The translations under genes were made by a program, and so were the position numbers. Source: Bacillota bacterium (lineage in GTDB: Bacteria; Bacillota_A; Clostridia; Lutisporales; Lutisporaceae). From it: 17,660 bases of DNA. Position 1 is the first letter of the stretch; the number at the start of each line of letters is the position of its first letter. The notes under the pieces were generated by a model, which worked only from the letters and a program-made list of their open reading frames with translations, did not search any database and was not told where the DNA came from. Positions 1 through 8,458 of the stretch are shown here, one piece after another. Location: assembly GCA_022706865.1 (NCBI GenBank), contig JAKJBT010000032.1, positions 1-17,660 of the forward strand, written 5' to 3'.

Positions 1-66
1 AGCATCCCTTTCATCTCTATTAAGTTTTATGCCCATTACTCTTTCATTTATGGATTTATAAAACAT
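1..66 (-). CDS. N-terminal fragment of an unrecognised protein, cut by window edge
   Basis: An ATG at 66 on the minus strand is preceded by a good ribosome binding site (GAGGTG, 4 bases upstream), and the frame stays open to the window edge, giving 22 residues that begin MFYKSINERVMGIKLNRDER. The fragment is charged, has no signal peptide or membrane segment, and matches no family I can name. It lies about 100 bases downstream of addA in the same direction. A possible promoter of its own sits in the gap. It could be read through from addBA or transcribed separately. Confidence 0.5.
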   Translation of the reverse strand, partial: MFYKSINERVMGIKLNRDERDA

Positions 67-119
67 GGCACACCTCAACAGAAGAACGCATGCATACGTC
101 CCAAAAGTGTCTCTGTACA

Positions 120-148
120 ATTATACAATATCCGGACAGGCCCTTCAC
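120..148 (-). promoter_or_regulatory. candidate promoter for the partial gene at the left edge
   Basis: On the minus strand a perfect -10 TATAAT (120-125) lies 17 bases from a weak -35 GTGAAG (143-148, three of six matches). It sits in the gap between the addA stop and the next start codon, about 55 bases upstream of that start. The -10 is strong but the -35 is poor, so this is tentative. Confidence 0.3.
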
Positions 149-169
149 GGCACATATATTGGTAAAAAG

Positions 170-3100
170 CTAATACTCCAATATTTTTCCATTCCAAAAA
201 AGGTATATGTATTTCCCTGATACCTCTTTGCCGGTTATTTGGCTCAGAGCCCGTGCATAGTATTCTATCTGTGTCCTGTATTTTTCTTTTATCCTGCTTA
301 GCTCTCCTTCGGGTACATAATCAGTCTTGTAATCAACCAGCACCAGCTTTCCCTCTTCTTCAAACCAGCAGTCAATTATTCCCTGGAGTACAACAGTCTC
401 ACCTTCATGGCCGCAGCCTGCTTTACTTCCGAATACCTCACTGCATTCCACTTCCATTGTAAAGGGCATTTCCCTGTAGAGCCTGCCGGCTTCTGTCATC
501 CTTCTGCCCAGGTCGGAATTCAGAAATCCGACTATTCCGTCAATGTTCACATTCCGGGCCTGAACCTCCGTCAGAAGCTCCATCCTGATCATGTCTTCAA
601 GCTGCCTTTTTATACCGGCCTCGGATACTTCTCCGCCAAAATCCATATGCTGCAGAACAAAATGCATTAGAGAACCTCTCTCCGCAGCAGTCATTCCTGA
701 TGTTTCCTCCAGGAACCGTGGCCTCTTTCTTATTCCGGGGGCAGCCTGGATACGAAACTCGTCGGCCGCCTCAGTATCAAAGTATCTCTTAAGCTCTGTA
801 ACGGTGACCTTCACCGGCAGTTTCTCATAAGCCGAATATGGATATTTCCACTCCAGTCTTTTAATTATTTCATCCTGCATATTGGCTTCGGCGGAAGAAA
901 GCGCCGCTTCATCTATAAGCTCTTCCTTGCCATGCTCTTCAGCAACTGCTCCCCTTAAAACCTCTTCCCTGTTCCAGAACCTTATATCCCATCCCTCAAC
1001 ACCTTCAAGCTTTTCAGAAGGTTTCCCTTCGTTATCCCTCATAAGAGCCGTACAAATCCAGTCTAAAAAGCTCCTGCCCCTTAATACATCAAACTCAGGT
1101 ACTTTTTGTGTACTTGCACCGCTGCTGCTTTTCCAGCGGCTGGTACTTTTAGCGATATCTTTCACGGCACCGGTTATTATAAGCTTTTCCTTCGCCCTGG
1201 TAAAGGCTACATACAATATCCTCATTTCCTCCGAGAGGCTCTCCAGCTTTATCTTATATTTCAAAGCCTGCTTGAATATTGAAGGATACCATATCCTCCT
1301 TTTGTGGTCAATAAAATCGGGGCCTATACCCAGTTCGTGATGCAGCAGTATGCTCTTTGCGGTGTCAGTAAGATTGAAGCCCTTCCCTGCGCCGCATAAA
1401 AACACTACGGGAAACTCCAGGCCCTTGCTTTTATGTATGCTCATAATTCTTACCACGTCGTCCTTTTCTCCAAGAACCTTTGCACTTCCCAAATCCCCCT
1501 GGTTTCCCTTCAGCTTGTTTATGAAGTTAATAAAATTGAAAAGCCCTTTGAAGCTTGACTCTTCATATTGCCTTGCCTTGTCAAAAAGCATCCTGAGGTT
1601 GGCCTGTCGGGCGGCCCCTCCCGGCATCGCTCCGACAAAGCTGTAATATCCCGTATCATTATATAAATGCCATATCAATTCATCGGTGGAGAGATAAAGG
1701 GATTTTTCCCTCCAATCCTCTAATTTTTCTAAAAATCCCGCTGCTTTACGTCCAAGCTCTCCTTCTGATGAAGCAGCTTTTACCATGGCTTCAAAGAAAT
1801 CCGTCTCCTTGTCAAAGAGCCGAATATCAATTAGCTCCTCCGGATCAAACCCGCAGATTGGTGACCTTAAGACTGCCAGCAACGGAATATCCTGAAGAGG
1901 GTTATCAATTATCTGCAGCAGTGATAATACGGTTGATATTTCGACAGTCCTGAAATATCCTGTGCCCGCATCTGTAAATACGGGTATTCCCTGAATACTC
2001 AATTCTTCTGCAAAGACATCAGCCCAATTCTTTGTTGTACGCATCAGTATTACAATGTCTTTAAACTGTACCGGCCTGTATTCTCCCGTGTTTTTATCGA
2101 TTACCATGAAGCTTCCGTCCGCTGTAAGCTCCTTTATCCTATTAGCCGCTACTCTTGCTTCACACTGCATGGAATTCAACATCAGAGCTGATTCTTCATA
2201 GTCATCAAAATCTTCTTCCGACGTATCCGTTTCTTCAGTGCCGATTTCACTGCTGTCTATGATATGGAGCTCCACGGGGCCTCCGACACTGCTGCCGGGT
2301 GATTCCGGCACCTTATACACCGCTCCCGCATTAAGCTTTTCATCCTCGGTATATTCGATTTCTCCCAGGCTTTCAGACATTATCCGGCTGAATATAAAAT
2401 TCACTGCCCTAATAATGTCCTCCCTGCTTCTGAAGTTCTTATTCAACAGTATCTTCCTATACTTAGACTGCGAATCCCCGGAATAAGTTCTGAGTTTTTT
2501 AATAAATAACTCCGGTTTTGCCTGTCTGAATCTATAGATGCTCTGTTTTACGTCACCTACCATGAATATATTGGGCTCTCCCGTCTCCTCCCGGGAAACC
2601 ATGCCCAGTATTACCTCCTGAGTCAGATTGCTGTCCTGGTATTCGTCAATATATATTTCTTCAAAAAGTTCCCTCAGCCCAAGAGCTGCCTGAGTTGGCA
2701 AAACCTCGCCTTCGGTACGGTTTGTCAGCACTTTAAGGCAGTAATGCTCCAAGTCATTAAAATCTATTACATTTTTCTGCTTTTTCTTATCCTGATACTT
2801 GTCGGAAAACTCTGACACAAGGCTTCCAAGACTGTTCATAACGGGATAAAGCCGCCTTAAATCAGAGGTCAGTTCTTCCGAGCTTCCGCTTATAAGGTCT
2901 TTTTTTATCCTGTTAAGCCGGCCTTTGACATCATCCCTGGCGCCTTTGACCTCCTCTTTTATAATAGGGTCTGCTTCTTTTCCGCATTTCGGCAAGCGCG
3001 AAAACTCGAGATTATCAAACTCCCTGTAAAGGGCATCCCAGCCTCCTTTCCCCTCACAAGCCGACTGCATTGCCTTTATCCTCAAAACGTCCTCCTGCAG

Positions 3101-3868
3101 GGTATTTATATAAGGGGACAGCCCTTCCTCTCTCTCGGCTGTTTTTATTGTATCTTCCAATAAACATTGAAGGCCGGACAGCTCCATTGAGATACTTTTC
3201 ATCAGGACTTCCGCCCATTTGGTATCCCCGAAGTCCATACCCTCAGCTGCATTAAAAGCTTCTATCGCATCCGTAAGCCATATATCAGGCCATGGATGGC
3301 TCTGCACAAAATCATATATGGTCAGTATAAGATCCATCAGCTTGTTGTCGTCTTTACTTCCTCCGTAGCATTCCACCAGGCTCAAAAAATCCTCCGTGCA
3401 GTTCTCGGGCTCATATTTTGATTCGATAAGCTCCTCCAAGGCTTCCAGCTGGAGCAGCAATGCTTCGGTATCATCCGCTATCCTGAATGCCGGGTCCAGA
3501 TCTATTGTATGAAAGTTATTTCTTATCACATCAAGACAGAAGGAATGTATAGTGGTAATGTTGGATTTCCCCAAAAGAGTCAGCTGTCTTTGAAGATTCT
3601 TCTTAACCTTCAGGTCTCCATCTACCTCTGCTTCCTCCAATACCCTGCTCAAGGCAGCCCCGATTCTCTCTCTCATTTCAGCAGCGGCGGCATTGGTAAA
3701 AGTGACAACCAACAATCTGTCAATGTCCACGGGATTTTCCGCATTGGTAATCTTCCTGATTATTCTTTCAACCAGCACAGCTGTCTTTCCGGCTCCGGCT
3801 GCAGCAGACACCAGTAAATTGCATCGGTCCTCCGAAATCGCCCTTACCTGCTCTTCAGTCCAGCCCAT
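170..3868 (-). CDS. addA: AddA, ATP-dependent helicase/nuclease subunit A
   Basis: AddA is the UvrD-type 3'-5' helicase and nuclease subunit of AddAB, the Gram-positive functional equivalent of RecBCD. It unwinds and resects double-strand breaks for RecA loading in the cytoplasm. The superfamily 1 motifs are all visible: Walker A AAAGAGKT (about residues 22-29), TFTNAAAAEM, Walker B DEYQD (about 408-412), GDVKQSIYRFR, NFRS, SIHKSKGLEF (about 810) and LYVAFTRAKEKL (about 890). The C-terminal RecB-type nuclease domain is intact, with GSLMH (about 1067), GIID and VDYKTD (about 1178). Length is about 1232 residues, normal for AddA. I chose the ATG at 3868 over upstream GTG codons (3880, 3877) because AAGGTGGTG then sits 6 bases upstream. 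It overlaps the end of addB by 14 bases, implying translational coupling. Confidence 0.97.
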   Translation of the reverse strand: MGWTEEQVRAISEDRCNLLVSAAAGAGKTAVLVERIIRKITNAENPVDIDRLLVVTFTNAAAAEMRERIGAALSRVLEEAEVDGDLKVKKNLQRQLTLLGKSNITTIHSFCLDVIRNNFHTIDLDPAFRIADDTEALLLQLEALEELIESKYEPENCTEDFLSLVECYGGSKDDNKLMDLILTIYDFVQSHPWPDIWLTDAIEAFNAAEGMDFGDTKWAEVLMKSISMELSGLQCLLEDTIKTAEREEGLSPYINTLQEDVLRIKAMQSACEGKGGWDALYREFDNLEFSRLPKCGKEADPIIKEEVKGARDDVKGRLNRIKKDLISGSSEELTSDLRRLYPVMNSLGSLVSEFSDKYQDKKKQKNVIDFNDLEHYCLKVLTNRTEGEVLPTQAALGLRELFEEIYIDEYQDSNLTQEVILGMVSREETGEPNIFMVGDVKQSIYRFRQAKPELFIKKLRTYSGDSQSKYRKILLNKNFRSREDIIRAVNFIFSRIMSESLGEIEYTEDEKLNAGAVYKVPESPGSSVGGPVELHIIDSSEIGTEETDTSEEDFDDYEESALMLNSMQCEARVAANRIKELTADGSFMVIDKNTGEYRPVQFKDIVILMRTTKNWADVFAEELSIQGIPVFTDAGTGYFRTVEISTVLSLLQIIDNPLQDIPLLAVLRSPICGFDPEELIDIRLFDKETDFFEAMVKAASSEGELGRKAAGFLEKLEDWREKSLYLSTDELIWHLYNDTGYYSFVGAMPGGAARQANLRMLFDKARQYEESSFKGLFNFINFINKLKGNQGDLGSAKVLGEKDDVVRIMSIHKSKGLEFPVVFLCGAGKGFNLTDTAKSILLHHELGIGPDFIDHKRRIWYPSIFKQALKYKIKLESLSEEMRILYVAFTRAKEKLIITGAVKDIAKSTSRWKSSSGASTQKVPEFDVLRGRSFLDWICTALMRDNEGKPSEKLEGVEGWDIRFWNREEVLRGAVAEEHGKEELIDEAALSSAEANMQDEIIKRLEWKYPYSAYEKLPVKVTVTELKRYFDTEAADEFRIQAAPGIRKRPRFLEETSGMTAAERGSLMHFVLQHMDFGGEVSEAGIKRQLEDMIRMELLTEVQARNVNIDGIVGFLNSDLGRRMTEAGRLYREMPFTMEVECSEVFGSKAGCGHEGETVVLQGIIDCWFEEEGKLVLVDYKTDYVPEGELSRIKEKYRTQIEYYARALSQITGKEVSGKYIYLFWNGKILEY

Positions 3869-6800
3869 TTGCCTCACCACCTTCTAGAGTCTTGCCTGAC
3901 ATAAGCTCCCATATCTCTTCGTCCTTCTTTTCCCAAAGGTTTCTGTAATTGTTCCCGGAAATACTCATATCAAACTGACATACGGGCATGTAGCTGCAAT
4001 ATGCGCAAGCAGTCATTTTCTTTCTTCTATAGGGGCTTATGGAAATATTCCCTTTGAGTATTTCCTCTCCAAGGCTCAGAAGCAGCTTCCTTACATGCCT
4101 CTTTATTATTTCAAACTGCTCAGCCGTAGCTGCGGAAGATCTTCCCAAAGCATCTCCCTTGTTAATCCTTGCAGGTATTATCAATGAATCTCCATCTATA
4201 CCTGTGTCCATTTCTTTTATTACTTTTACATCTGCAAGAAGCAGCCCCTTCATTCTAAGCTCCTTCATTATTGCCTTCTCTATTTCCTCTTCCGATGCCT
4301 CCCTGCTGCCCTGAATAATAGGGTCATCCAGCCTGAAATATAGTACCCCTGCAGGAAGCACAGGTTTGTCCGGTTCTTCCTCAAGGCTTCCCCCCACTGC
4401 ATCCAGGTAGGTTATCAGCTGAAGCTGAAGCCCGTAATATACATCCTCAAGCTTGAAATGCCTGCTTCCTGACTTATAGTCCACTATCCTGAAATACTTT
4501 CCTTCTTCTGTTTCCATGCAGTCTAACCTGTCAATCCTGCCCGACAGGCTCATTTTTTCGCCGGAGGGCAGTTCCAATACTATGGCCGGAAATTTCTCCC
4601 CTTCTCCAAAACCGATTTCATAGCCCACAGGTTCAAAGGCACTTCTCTTTATATGCTCCGCTATCAGCCAAACCGCCCTTGTCAGCACTCTTTTCAGCCT
4701 GGCTGCCAGGTATTTATACCTGCTGGTGCTTAAAAAAACCTTCCCGGCTGCATCCTGTACAAGCTCATCCACAATAAGTGAAACCTGCCCGGCGCACCAT
4801 TCCCTTTCAAGATGCCGCCAGCCCATGCCGCTTTCACTTACCTTCCTTGAGAATATATCAATTACCCTGTGCATAAAAGAGCCCATATCAGGGGCGTTCA
4901 TTTTCATTACAGGCCTTTCCTTTGCCTTAAGCCCGTATTCCACATAATATGAAAAGGGGCAGGAAAAATATCTTTCAAGTCTTGATACGCTGGTATGTAT
5001 AGTTTTGCCGTATATCTTCCTGATACGCTCCTGCTTGATAAATCCGGCTTGATTGGTATAGCTCAGGCCTTCAGCAATCCGGAAGTATTTTTCCTTCCAT
5101 TCTTCCTCTTTCTTATACCATTCAGCTACGCCCTTCCACAGGGGATCCGCATACCTGCCTTCAAACCTCTGTCTCATTGCAGACACCAGCTCATTGAAGG
5201 TAGGCACCGGTGCGGACACATTAGTATCAGCGCCATACCCCGGAATTCCCCTAAGGATTCCGCTTTCGAAGCTGATTTCCGGAAACATCCTTCTAAGCCT
5301 GCCTATTATTACAGAAGGCCTCTGAGCCCTGCCTTCCCTGTCGGCCGCACACCAGCTCAGCCTCAGATAATCCGAAGGGGCTGTCAATGCAGTATATATG
5401 AGGTGCTGCTGCTCAAAAGTCCTTCCCCGGGTATCAGGGGCCAATTCCATTCCCATGTTCCTCAGAATCTCTCTGTCCCTGTCGGATAAAATCCCTTCCT
5501 GTTTAAAGGGGATGGGAAATATGCCTTCATTGGCACCAAGGACATATATGGCTTTTACATCATGGCTTTTGGATCTTTCAAGGCTTCCCACAAGCACCTG
5601 TTCAAGAGCCGGAGGTATCAAGCCGATATTGTATTCTCCGAAGCCTACCGAGAGAATCGTAAGGAAGGTCTCTGCCTTGACTGCTTCATCCCCTATTGCT
5701 TCGACTACCTGGTCCAAAAGCTCCAACAGAATGTTCCACACCTGGCTGTACTCATCAGCCCGGTCCAATTCTCCTCTTTGGGTAAAATGCTCTACCAGCA
5801 TTTCAAGTTTTTCAGGCACTTCCAGTTCACACAGGAAATCAAAAAGAGCCGTACATATTTCTTTAACTGTATTTTTGCCTTTAATTCTCCCGTATAATCT
5901 TAATAGGGGCGCAACCGCACGCCTTCTTGCTTCATTGACCCTCAGGCCTTCCCAATCCTCATCCTTCATCCAGATGCTCCCCGGGACATAGTTTGCCAGC
6001 ACATAGTTCTCCAATATGTCCAGTTCTCTCCTGTCAATACCTGTGAGGCCTGTTTTCAGGTATCGGAAAACTGCTTCATAGGACCAATTGACGATAAAGA
6101 TTTCCAAGGCTGAAAGTACAAGAAGTATCAAAGGATGCCCCGTAATATCCTTTTTCCTGTCTATAAAGCAGGGTATTCCATGCTCTCTGAATACCACTCT
6201 TATTACTTTTTCATATTGCGGCAGGTCTCCGGTTATTACTGCAATATCCCTGTAACGAAACCCCTCTTCCCTGCACTTTTTTAAAATGTCCCTGGCTGCA
6301 CTCTCCACTTCAGCAAATATTCCCGGAGCTTCATACAGCTTCAGATGCTCAGTGCTTTCCTTATACTTCCCGTGAAGGTATGAATAAAAGTTGGATTCAA
6401 GAAATGCCAGCTCCTTATTATATTTAGAACCACTATTCCTAAGAGCAACAGGTGTGTCCACCATTATGCAGGAGTCCTTTGCCAGCCTTATGAGCTTTGC
6501 TGCGGCAGCCCTTGCCGGAAGGAAGGGGTCTGTATCCTCCGGTGCATAATCCTCCGAAAGACAGTCGGTGCACAGTAAGACATTTACTCTGACAGCCTTT
6601 GACATAAGCTTTGCAATTACTCCGTATTCCTGAGGAGTGAAGCCGGAGAACTCATCCAGCCATATTTCCGAAGCCTCGAAAGGCTTGTATAGTTCAAGCT
6701 TTTCCGCCAATATATCAAGGTCGTCGTCAGAATCGATATATTTATCATGAAGCCTTTTCTCAAACTCCCCATATATAAGCCCTATATCGTGAAGCTTATC

Positions 6801-7256
6801 CGCAAGCTGCGGGCTGAGGGAAGCTGTTTCCATACTGCTGAGTGCCGAGGGCGCTATGTTATATCTTTTTAATTCACTTATCGTACCGCACAAAGTGTTT
6901 ACAAAGCCCTGCTTCCCGGCAGCCTTGGCAAACACCCGCAAATCGTCCCGCACTTTTTCCATAATCGCATATATCAGTATGCTTTTCCCTGCGGGGTTTA
7001 TATGCTTTCTCACCAGGCCCCCCACTTCTCCCAGCACTCTGTGGGAAAGCCGCCCGAAGCTTAACACTTCCGCTCCGTTGATTCCGCTTGCCCCCACAGC
7101 CTTTATGAGCCTTCTCTCCGCCTGGAGGGAGAACTGCTCGGGAACAATTATGATATGCCTTATATTGTTCCCCTGATTCAGGCTTTCTTTTATTTCGTTG
7201 AGACAGTATGTGCTTTTGCCGCTTCCTGCCCGTCCGTATATGATTCTCAGGCTCAT
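3855..7256 (-). CDS. addB: AddB, ATP-dependent helicase/nuclease subunit B
   Basis: AddB is the second subunit of the AddAB helicase-nuclease, which recognises Chi and contributes the second nuclease domain. At 1133 residues it has the normal length. A Walker A motif GRAGSGKST lies at residues 8-16. The rest of the helicase region is degenerate, as is usual for AddB. The C-terminal nuclease domain shows GRIDRLD and IVDYKSG (about residue 924). The four cysteines that hold the AddB [4Fe-4S] cluster are visible: one in RYFSCPFSYYVEYG (about residue 767) and three near the C-terminus at about 1084, 1087 and 1093 (CAYCSYMPVC). The ATG at 7256 has only a weak ribosome binding site (GGCGGGG). It is the first gene of the addBA pair, the order seen in Bacillus and Clostridia. 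Confidence 0.97.
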   Translation of the reverse strand: MSLRIIYGRAGSGKSTYCLNEIKESLNQGNNIRHIIIVPEQFSLQAERRLIKAVGASGINGAEVLSFGRLSHRVLGEVGGLVRKHINPAGKSILIYAIMEKVRDDLRVFAKAAGKQGFVNTLCGTISELKRYNIAPSALSSMETASLSPQLADKLHDIGLIYGEFEKRLHDKYIDSDDDLDILAEKLELYKPFEASEIWLDEFSGFTPQEYGVIAKLMSKAVRVNVLLCTDCLSEDYAPEDTDPFLPARAAAAKLIRLAKDSCIMVDTPVALRNSGSKYNKELAFLESNFYSYLHGKYKESTEHLKLYEAPGIFAEVESAARDILKKCREEGFRYRDIAVITGDLPQYEKVIRVVFREHGIPCFIDRKKDITGHPLILLVLSALEIFIVNWSYEAVFRYLKTGLTGIDRRELDILENYVLANYVPGSIWMKDEDWEGLRVNEARRRAVAPLLRLYGRIKGKNTVKEICTALFDFLCELEVPEKLEMLVEHFTQRGELDRADEYSQVWNILLELLDQVVEAIGDEAVKAETFLTILSVGFGEYNIGLIPPALEQVLVGSLERSKSHDVKAIYVLGANEGIFPIPFKQEGILSDRDREILRNMGMELAPDTRGRTFEQQHLIYTALTAPSDYLRLSWCAADREGRAQRPSVIIGRLRRMFPEISFESGILRGIPGYGADTNVSAPVPTFNELVSAMRQRFEGRYADPLWKGVAEWYKKEEEWKEKYFRIAEGLSYTNQAGFIKQERIRKIYGKTIHTSVSRLERYFSCPFSYYVEYGLKAKERPVMKMNAPDMGSFMHRVIDIFSRKVSESGMGWRHLEREWCAGQVSLIVDELVQDAAGKVFLSTSRYKYLAARLKRVLTRAVWLIAEHIKRSAFEPVGYEIGFGEGEKFPAIVLELPSGEKMSLSGRIDRLDCMETEEGKYFRIVDYKSGSRHFKLEDVYYGLQLQLITYLDAVGGSLEEEPDKPVLPAGVLYFRLDDPIIQGSREASEEEIEKAIMKELRMKGLLLADVKVIKEMDTGIDGDSLIIPARINKGDALGRSSAATAEQFEIIKRHVRKLLLSLGEEILKGNISISPYRRKKMTACAYCSYMPVCQFDMSISGNNYRNLWEKKDEEIWELMSGKTLEGGEANGLD

Positions 7257-7302
7257 TAGGAATCCCCGCCTTTTCTGGTAACTTTTCCGATAATATGTAT
7301 AT

Positions 7303-7308
7303 ATTATA
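7303..7308 (-). promoter_or_regulatory. candidate -10 element of the addBA promoter
   Basis: A perfect TATAAT on the minus strand lies about 47 bases upstream of the addB start, in an AT-rich stretch between the terminator of the preceding operon and addB. I see no convincing -35 at 16-18 bases, so only the -10 is marked. Its position directly after a terminator suggests addBA has its own transcription start. Confidence 0.3.
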
Positions 7309-7369
7309 CATCATATAGGCACAAGATACGAGACTTCAGATATTATAGGAGACCGGGCACCCCTGACCT

Positions 7370-7399
7370 AAAAAAAGAACGTGGAATACTCCACGTTCT
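7370..7399 (-). terminator. rho-independent terminator of the dehydratase/activase operon
   Basis: On the minus strand a perfect 10-base-pair stem (AGAACGTGGA / TCCACGTTCT, arms 7390-7399 and 7376-7385) with a 4-base loop is followed by a run of seven T residues. It begins about 15 bases after the activase stop codon. This is a textbook intrinsic terminator and separates the operon from addBA. Confidence 0.92.
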
Positions 7400-7414
7400 C
7401 AAAACTATATTCAA

Positions 7415-8176
7415 TCATCTGTTATACCCTATTATTGCAGCACCTATTGCCCCCGCATATTGCGAATCCTTATGGGTCAAAACATGACACTTCAGCTTTT
7501 TTGATATGATCTCCCTTATCATATTGTTAGAGGCAACTCCCCCCGTAAAGAGCACCTTTTCCCTTATGGTTATCCTGCTTGTCATATGTATTATCTTGTT
7601 GGATATTGAGTGCAGTATTCCGGAGGCAACCGCTTCCTTTGATGTGCCTTGTGAAAGCAGGCTGATTACCTCGCTTTCCGCAAAAACAGCACACATGCTG
7701 TTTATATCCCTTGGTGCCGAATTGGAAGCCAGGGCATCCAATTGGTCAACTTCTGTTTCAAGGACATTGGCCATTACCTGCAGGAACCTTCCGGTACCGG
7801 CTGCGCATTTGTCGTTCATCATAAACTCCAATACGCTGCCCTTTTCATCTATTGATATGACCTTGCTGTCCTGCCCGCCTACATCAATGACCGTGCGGGC
7901 ATCAGGGTCCAAATATGCTGCACCCTTTGCATGACAGGTTATTTCGGTAACCTTTTTTGATGCAAAAGGGACAGACACTCTGCCGTACCCGGTAGCAACA
8001 ATGGAGGATATTTCACCTTTTTTTACTCCATTCTCTGAGACCAGTCTCTCATACAGCTCTTCAGCCGTTTGTCTCGGGTTCCAACCTGTGGACATAATAA
8101 GCCTGCCTATTATTTTTTCATCAAAAGCAACTGCTTTTGCACATACCGAGCCTATGTCCATTCCTATACTAACCAT
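7415..8176 (-). CDS. CoA-substrate-specific enzyme activase (HgdC/FldI/DCCP reductase family)
   Basis: This is an ATP-driven one-electron activator of 2-hydroxyacyl-CoA dehydratase-type enzymes. In known members a homodimer of ASKHA fold holds one [4Fe-4S] cluster between the subunits and couples ATP hydrolysis to low-potential electron transfer. The 253-residue length is typical. Visible motifs are the phosphate-binding DIGSVCAKAV (7-16), DVGGQDSK (98-105), FTGGVASNN (210-218), and the two expected cluster cysteines, C124 in DKCAAGTGRF and C162 in SMCAVFAESE. The ATG at 8176 has GAGGAG 5 bases upstream. It is the last gene of a three-gene operon, 27 bases after the DUF3343 gene, and its target is most likely the dehydratase-like protein encoded at 8458-9729. 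Confidence 0.93.
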   Translation of the reverse strand: MVSIGMDIGSVCAKAVAFDEKIIGRLIMSTGWNPRQTAEELYERLVSENGVKKGEISSIVATGYGRVSVPFASKKVTEITCHAKGAAYLDPDARTVIDVGGQDSKVISIDEKGSVLEFMMNDKCAAGTGRFLQVMANVLETEVDQLDALASNSAPRDINSMCAVFAESEVISLLSQGTSKEAVASGILHSISNKIIHMTSRITIREKVLFTGGVASNNMIREIISKKLKCHVLTHKDSQYAGAIGAAIIGYNR

Positions 8177-8203
8177 GACAGCTCCTCTTCTCCTGCCGCT
8201 TTT

Positions 8204-8458
8204 TCATATGAACTTAACGTCAGCTTTCTTCCTGATCAGGCTTTTGAAGCCTTCCGTTCTGATTCCGTGCTCTTCTGCAATACGTTTAATTAAGCTGTCA
8301 TCCCGGAATTCATACATTATGCTTATTCCGCAGGACTTGCTCAATTCCCTCGGGGTGGGCACTATAGTATATTTGACGGCATTCTCTTTTAAAAGCTTCT
8401 CCAGCTTCAAGCCCTCGGTCACGTTGGGAAATAATATGTAGAAGCTTTCTTCTCCCAT
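8204..8458 (-). CDS. DUF3343 protein, putative Se/S carrier family
   Basis: This is a small 84-residue soluble protein with the DUF3343 pattern, including the TPRELSKSCGISI segment with its single cysteine, C43. The family has been labelled putative selenium/sulfur carrier-like on the basis of this conserved cysteine; its biochemical role is not established to my knowledge. Its ATG overlaps the stop of the upstream dehydratase-like gene by one base (TAATG), so the two are probably translationally coupled. The activase gene follows 27 bases later. Its place between an iron-sulfur enzyme and its activase suggests a part in assembly or maturation of that enzyme, which is inference from context. 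Confidence 0.8.
   Translation of the reverse strand: MGEESFYILFPNVTEGLKLEKLLKENAVKYTIVPTPRELSKSCGISIMYEFRDDSLIKRIAEEHGIRTEGFKSLIRKKADVKFI

Noticed and set aside
882..1340. Plus-strand open frame of 152 codons inside addA
   Set aside because: It is antisense to the conserved helicase region of addA and its serine/leucine-rich composition is that of an antisense shadow.
5398..5991. Long plus-strand open frame of 197 codons inside addB
   Set aside because: It lies wholly inside a clear addB coding region, has low-complexity serine-rich composition and no ribosome binding site or family motif, so it is a shadow frame.
6874..7314. Minus-strand open frame of 146 codons overlapping the start of addB
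   Set aside because: It covers the Walker A region of addB in another frame, is lysine/arginine/glycine-rich without motifs and has no plausible role.
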